Origin: an uncultured Bacteroidota bacterium
GTDB lineage: Bacteria; Bacteroidota; Bacteroidia; Flavobacteriales; Flavobacteriaceae
Assembly (NCBI GenBank): GCA_903837025.1
Contig: CAILTC010000015.1
Span: forward strand, 1-6,332
Length of the DNA stretch: 6,332 nt
Direction: 5' to 3'
In this document: in pieces, positions 5,710 to 6,332 of the stretch
How positions within the stretch are numbered: position 1 is the stretch's first letter
Layout of the letters: the number at the start of each line of letters is the position of its first letter
Notes under the pieces: model-generated
What the model saw: the letters and a program-made list of their open reading frames with translations, nothing else
Databases searched by the model: none
Told to the model about the DNA's origin: nothing
Made by a program: the position numbers and the translations under genes

Positions 5710-6246
5710 ATGAAAGCAAAATATCCTATTATTGCATTGTTTTGCTTGCTATTAGCAAGTTGTAACTCGGCGCCCACCTTGCAAAAATATTTTGTAGAAA
5801 ACACCGAAAACAAGAACTTTATTGCATTAGATCTTTCGCCAAGTATTCTGAATATTGACAAGACTAAATTATCGGCTGAACAAACCAAAGCCTTGCAATC
5901 GTTTGATAAAATGAATGTTTTGGCTTTTAAAATCAATGACAAAAACAAGGCGCAATTCGAAATAGAACGCACCAAAGTCAATTTGATTTTAAAGGATACG
6001 AAATACCAACAATTGATGAAATTTGGTTCTGGCAAAGAAGGTGCATCTGTGAGCTATGTGGGTTCAGACGACCATATCAATGAGTTTGTGCTTTATGGCA
6101 ATAAAAAAGATTCAGGATTTGTTGTCGTTCGGATTTTGGGCAAGGACATGAATCCAACGAATATTATGACGCTAATTTCGGTTCTTAAAAGTTCAAATAT
6201 CAATTTAGAACAGTTAAAACCTTTGCAAGAATTATTGAAGAAATAG
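5710..6246 (+). CDS. DUF4252-type lipoprotein (second of a tandem pair)
   Basis: This 178-residue lipoprotein has a signal peptide with a textbook lipobox, LASC (15-18, acylated Cys18), followed by NSAP. The mature protein has the same arrangement as its upstream neighbour: a helical segment (LSAEQTKALQSFDKMNVLAF), a middle of helices and strands, a strand region (INEFVLYGNKKDSGFVVVRILG) and a C-terminal leucine-rich helix (LEQLKPLQELLKK). Overall identity with the first copy is low by eye, so the duplication is old. The mature N-terminus lacks the acidic stretch seen in the S41 lipoprotein, so surface export is less likely and an inner-leaflet or periplasm-facing location is plausible. The gene starts 1 nt after the preceding stop and is the last of the operon. 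Its function is unknown. Confidence 0.78.
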   Translation: MKAKYPIIALFCLLLASCNSAPTLQKYFVENTENKNFIALDLSPSILNIDKTKLSAEQTKALQSFDKMNVLAFKINDKNKAQFEIERTKVNLILKDTKYQQLMKFGSGKEGASVSYVGSDDHINEFVLYGNKKDSGFVVVRILGKDMNPTNIMTLISVLKSSNINLEQLKPLQELLKK

Positions 6247-6263
6247 TAAAAAAAACTCTTGAT

Positions 6264-6300
6264 AAAAAGCGTTTCGGTAATTTATCGAAACGCTTTTTTT
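6264..6300 (+). terminator. Rho-independent terminator of the ECF sigma operon
   Basis: AAAAAGCGTTTCG (6264-6276) pairs perfectly with CGAAACGC plus the T run (6286-6298) around a 9-nt loop, and the T run continues to 6300. It starts 18 nt after the last stop codon. The flanking A tract could let it act on transcripts from the right as well. The remaining 32 nt to the window end hold no recognisable feature. Confidence 0.93.
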
Positions 6301-6332
6301 ATATACCTATGCAAGTTTTCAAACTTCAAAAA

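Noticed and set aside
5523..6035. 170-codon open frame on the minus strand across the two DUF4252-type genes
   Set aside because: It is antisense to two well-supported genes, spans their junction, and its translation lacks domain structure. It is a shadow frame.
6313..6326. AAGTTT-TC-AAACTT palindrome near the right end
   Set aside because: The two-base gap is too short for an RNA hairpin loop, and a single AT-rich palindrome at the window edge cannot be tied to a function.

Overview
The window looks like chromosomal DNA from a member of the Bacteroidota, most likely a Flavobacterium or close relative. The evidence is the AT-rich base composition, exact TAnnTTTG-type -7 promoter boxes, the lack of clear Shine-Dalgarno sequences, a TonB-dependent receptor with an LDEVVIS TonB box, and an ECF sigma operon carrying two DUF4252-type proteins. 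I see no transfer genes, insertion sequences, CRISPR arrays, tRNA or rRNA.

Layout. Positions 1-161 hold a small single-pass membrane ORF whose reading frame stays open to the window edge, so its start is uncertain. Positions 162-532 hold no gene. They contain a Bacteroidota promoter (-7 box 255-262), a well-conserved cobalamin (B12) riboswitch aptamer (about 270-440) and an expression platform with competing hairpins (about 452-514). The riboswitch controls a BtuB-like outer-membrane TonB-dependent receptor (533-2473, +). The frame is open further upstream to an ATG at 392, but that ATG lies inside the aptamer and is not the start. A strong terminator that works in both directions (2562-2593) separates it from a convergent S41-family serine peptidase lipoprotein (4097-2613, -).

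The S41 gene is divergent, across about 120 bp, from a tight four-gene operon on the + strand: an ECF sigma factor (4218-4727), a single-pass membrane protein in the anti-sigma position (4714-5160, overlapping by 14 nt), a secreted DUF4252-type protein (5178-5708) and a DUF4252-type lipoprotein (5710-6246). The operon ends at a strong hairpin terminator (6264-6300).

How the parts work together. The left half is a B12-responsive uptake unit: when B12 is plentiful the riboswitch should reduce receptor synthesis. The right half looks like an envelope-signalling unit. A sigma factor is probably held by a small membrane partner, and two cell-envelope proteins of unknown function are co-produced with it. 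The neighbouring S41 lipoprotein shares the regulatory intergenic region and may or may not belong to the same response. The sigma/membrane partner/DUF4252/DUF4252 operon is the least understood content of the window.
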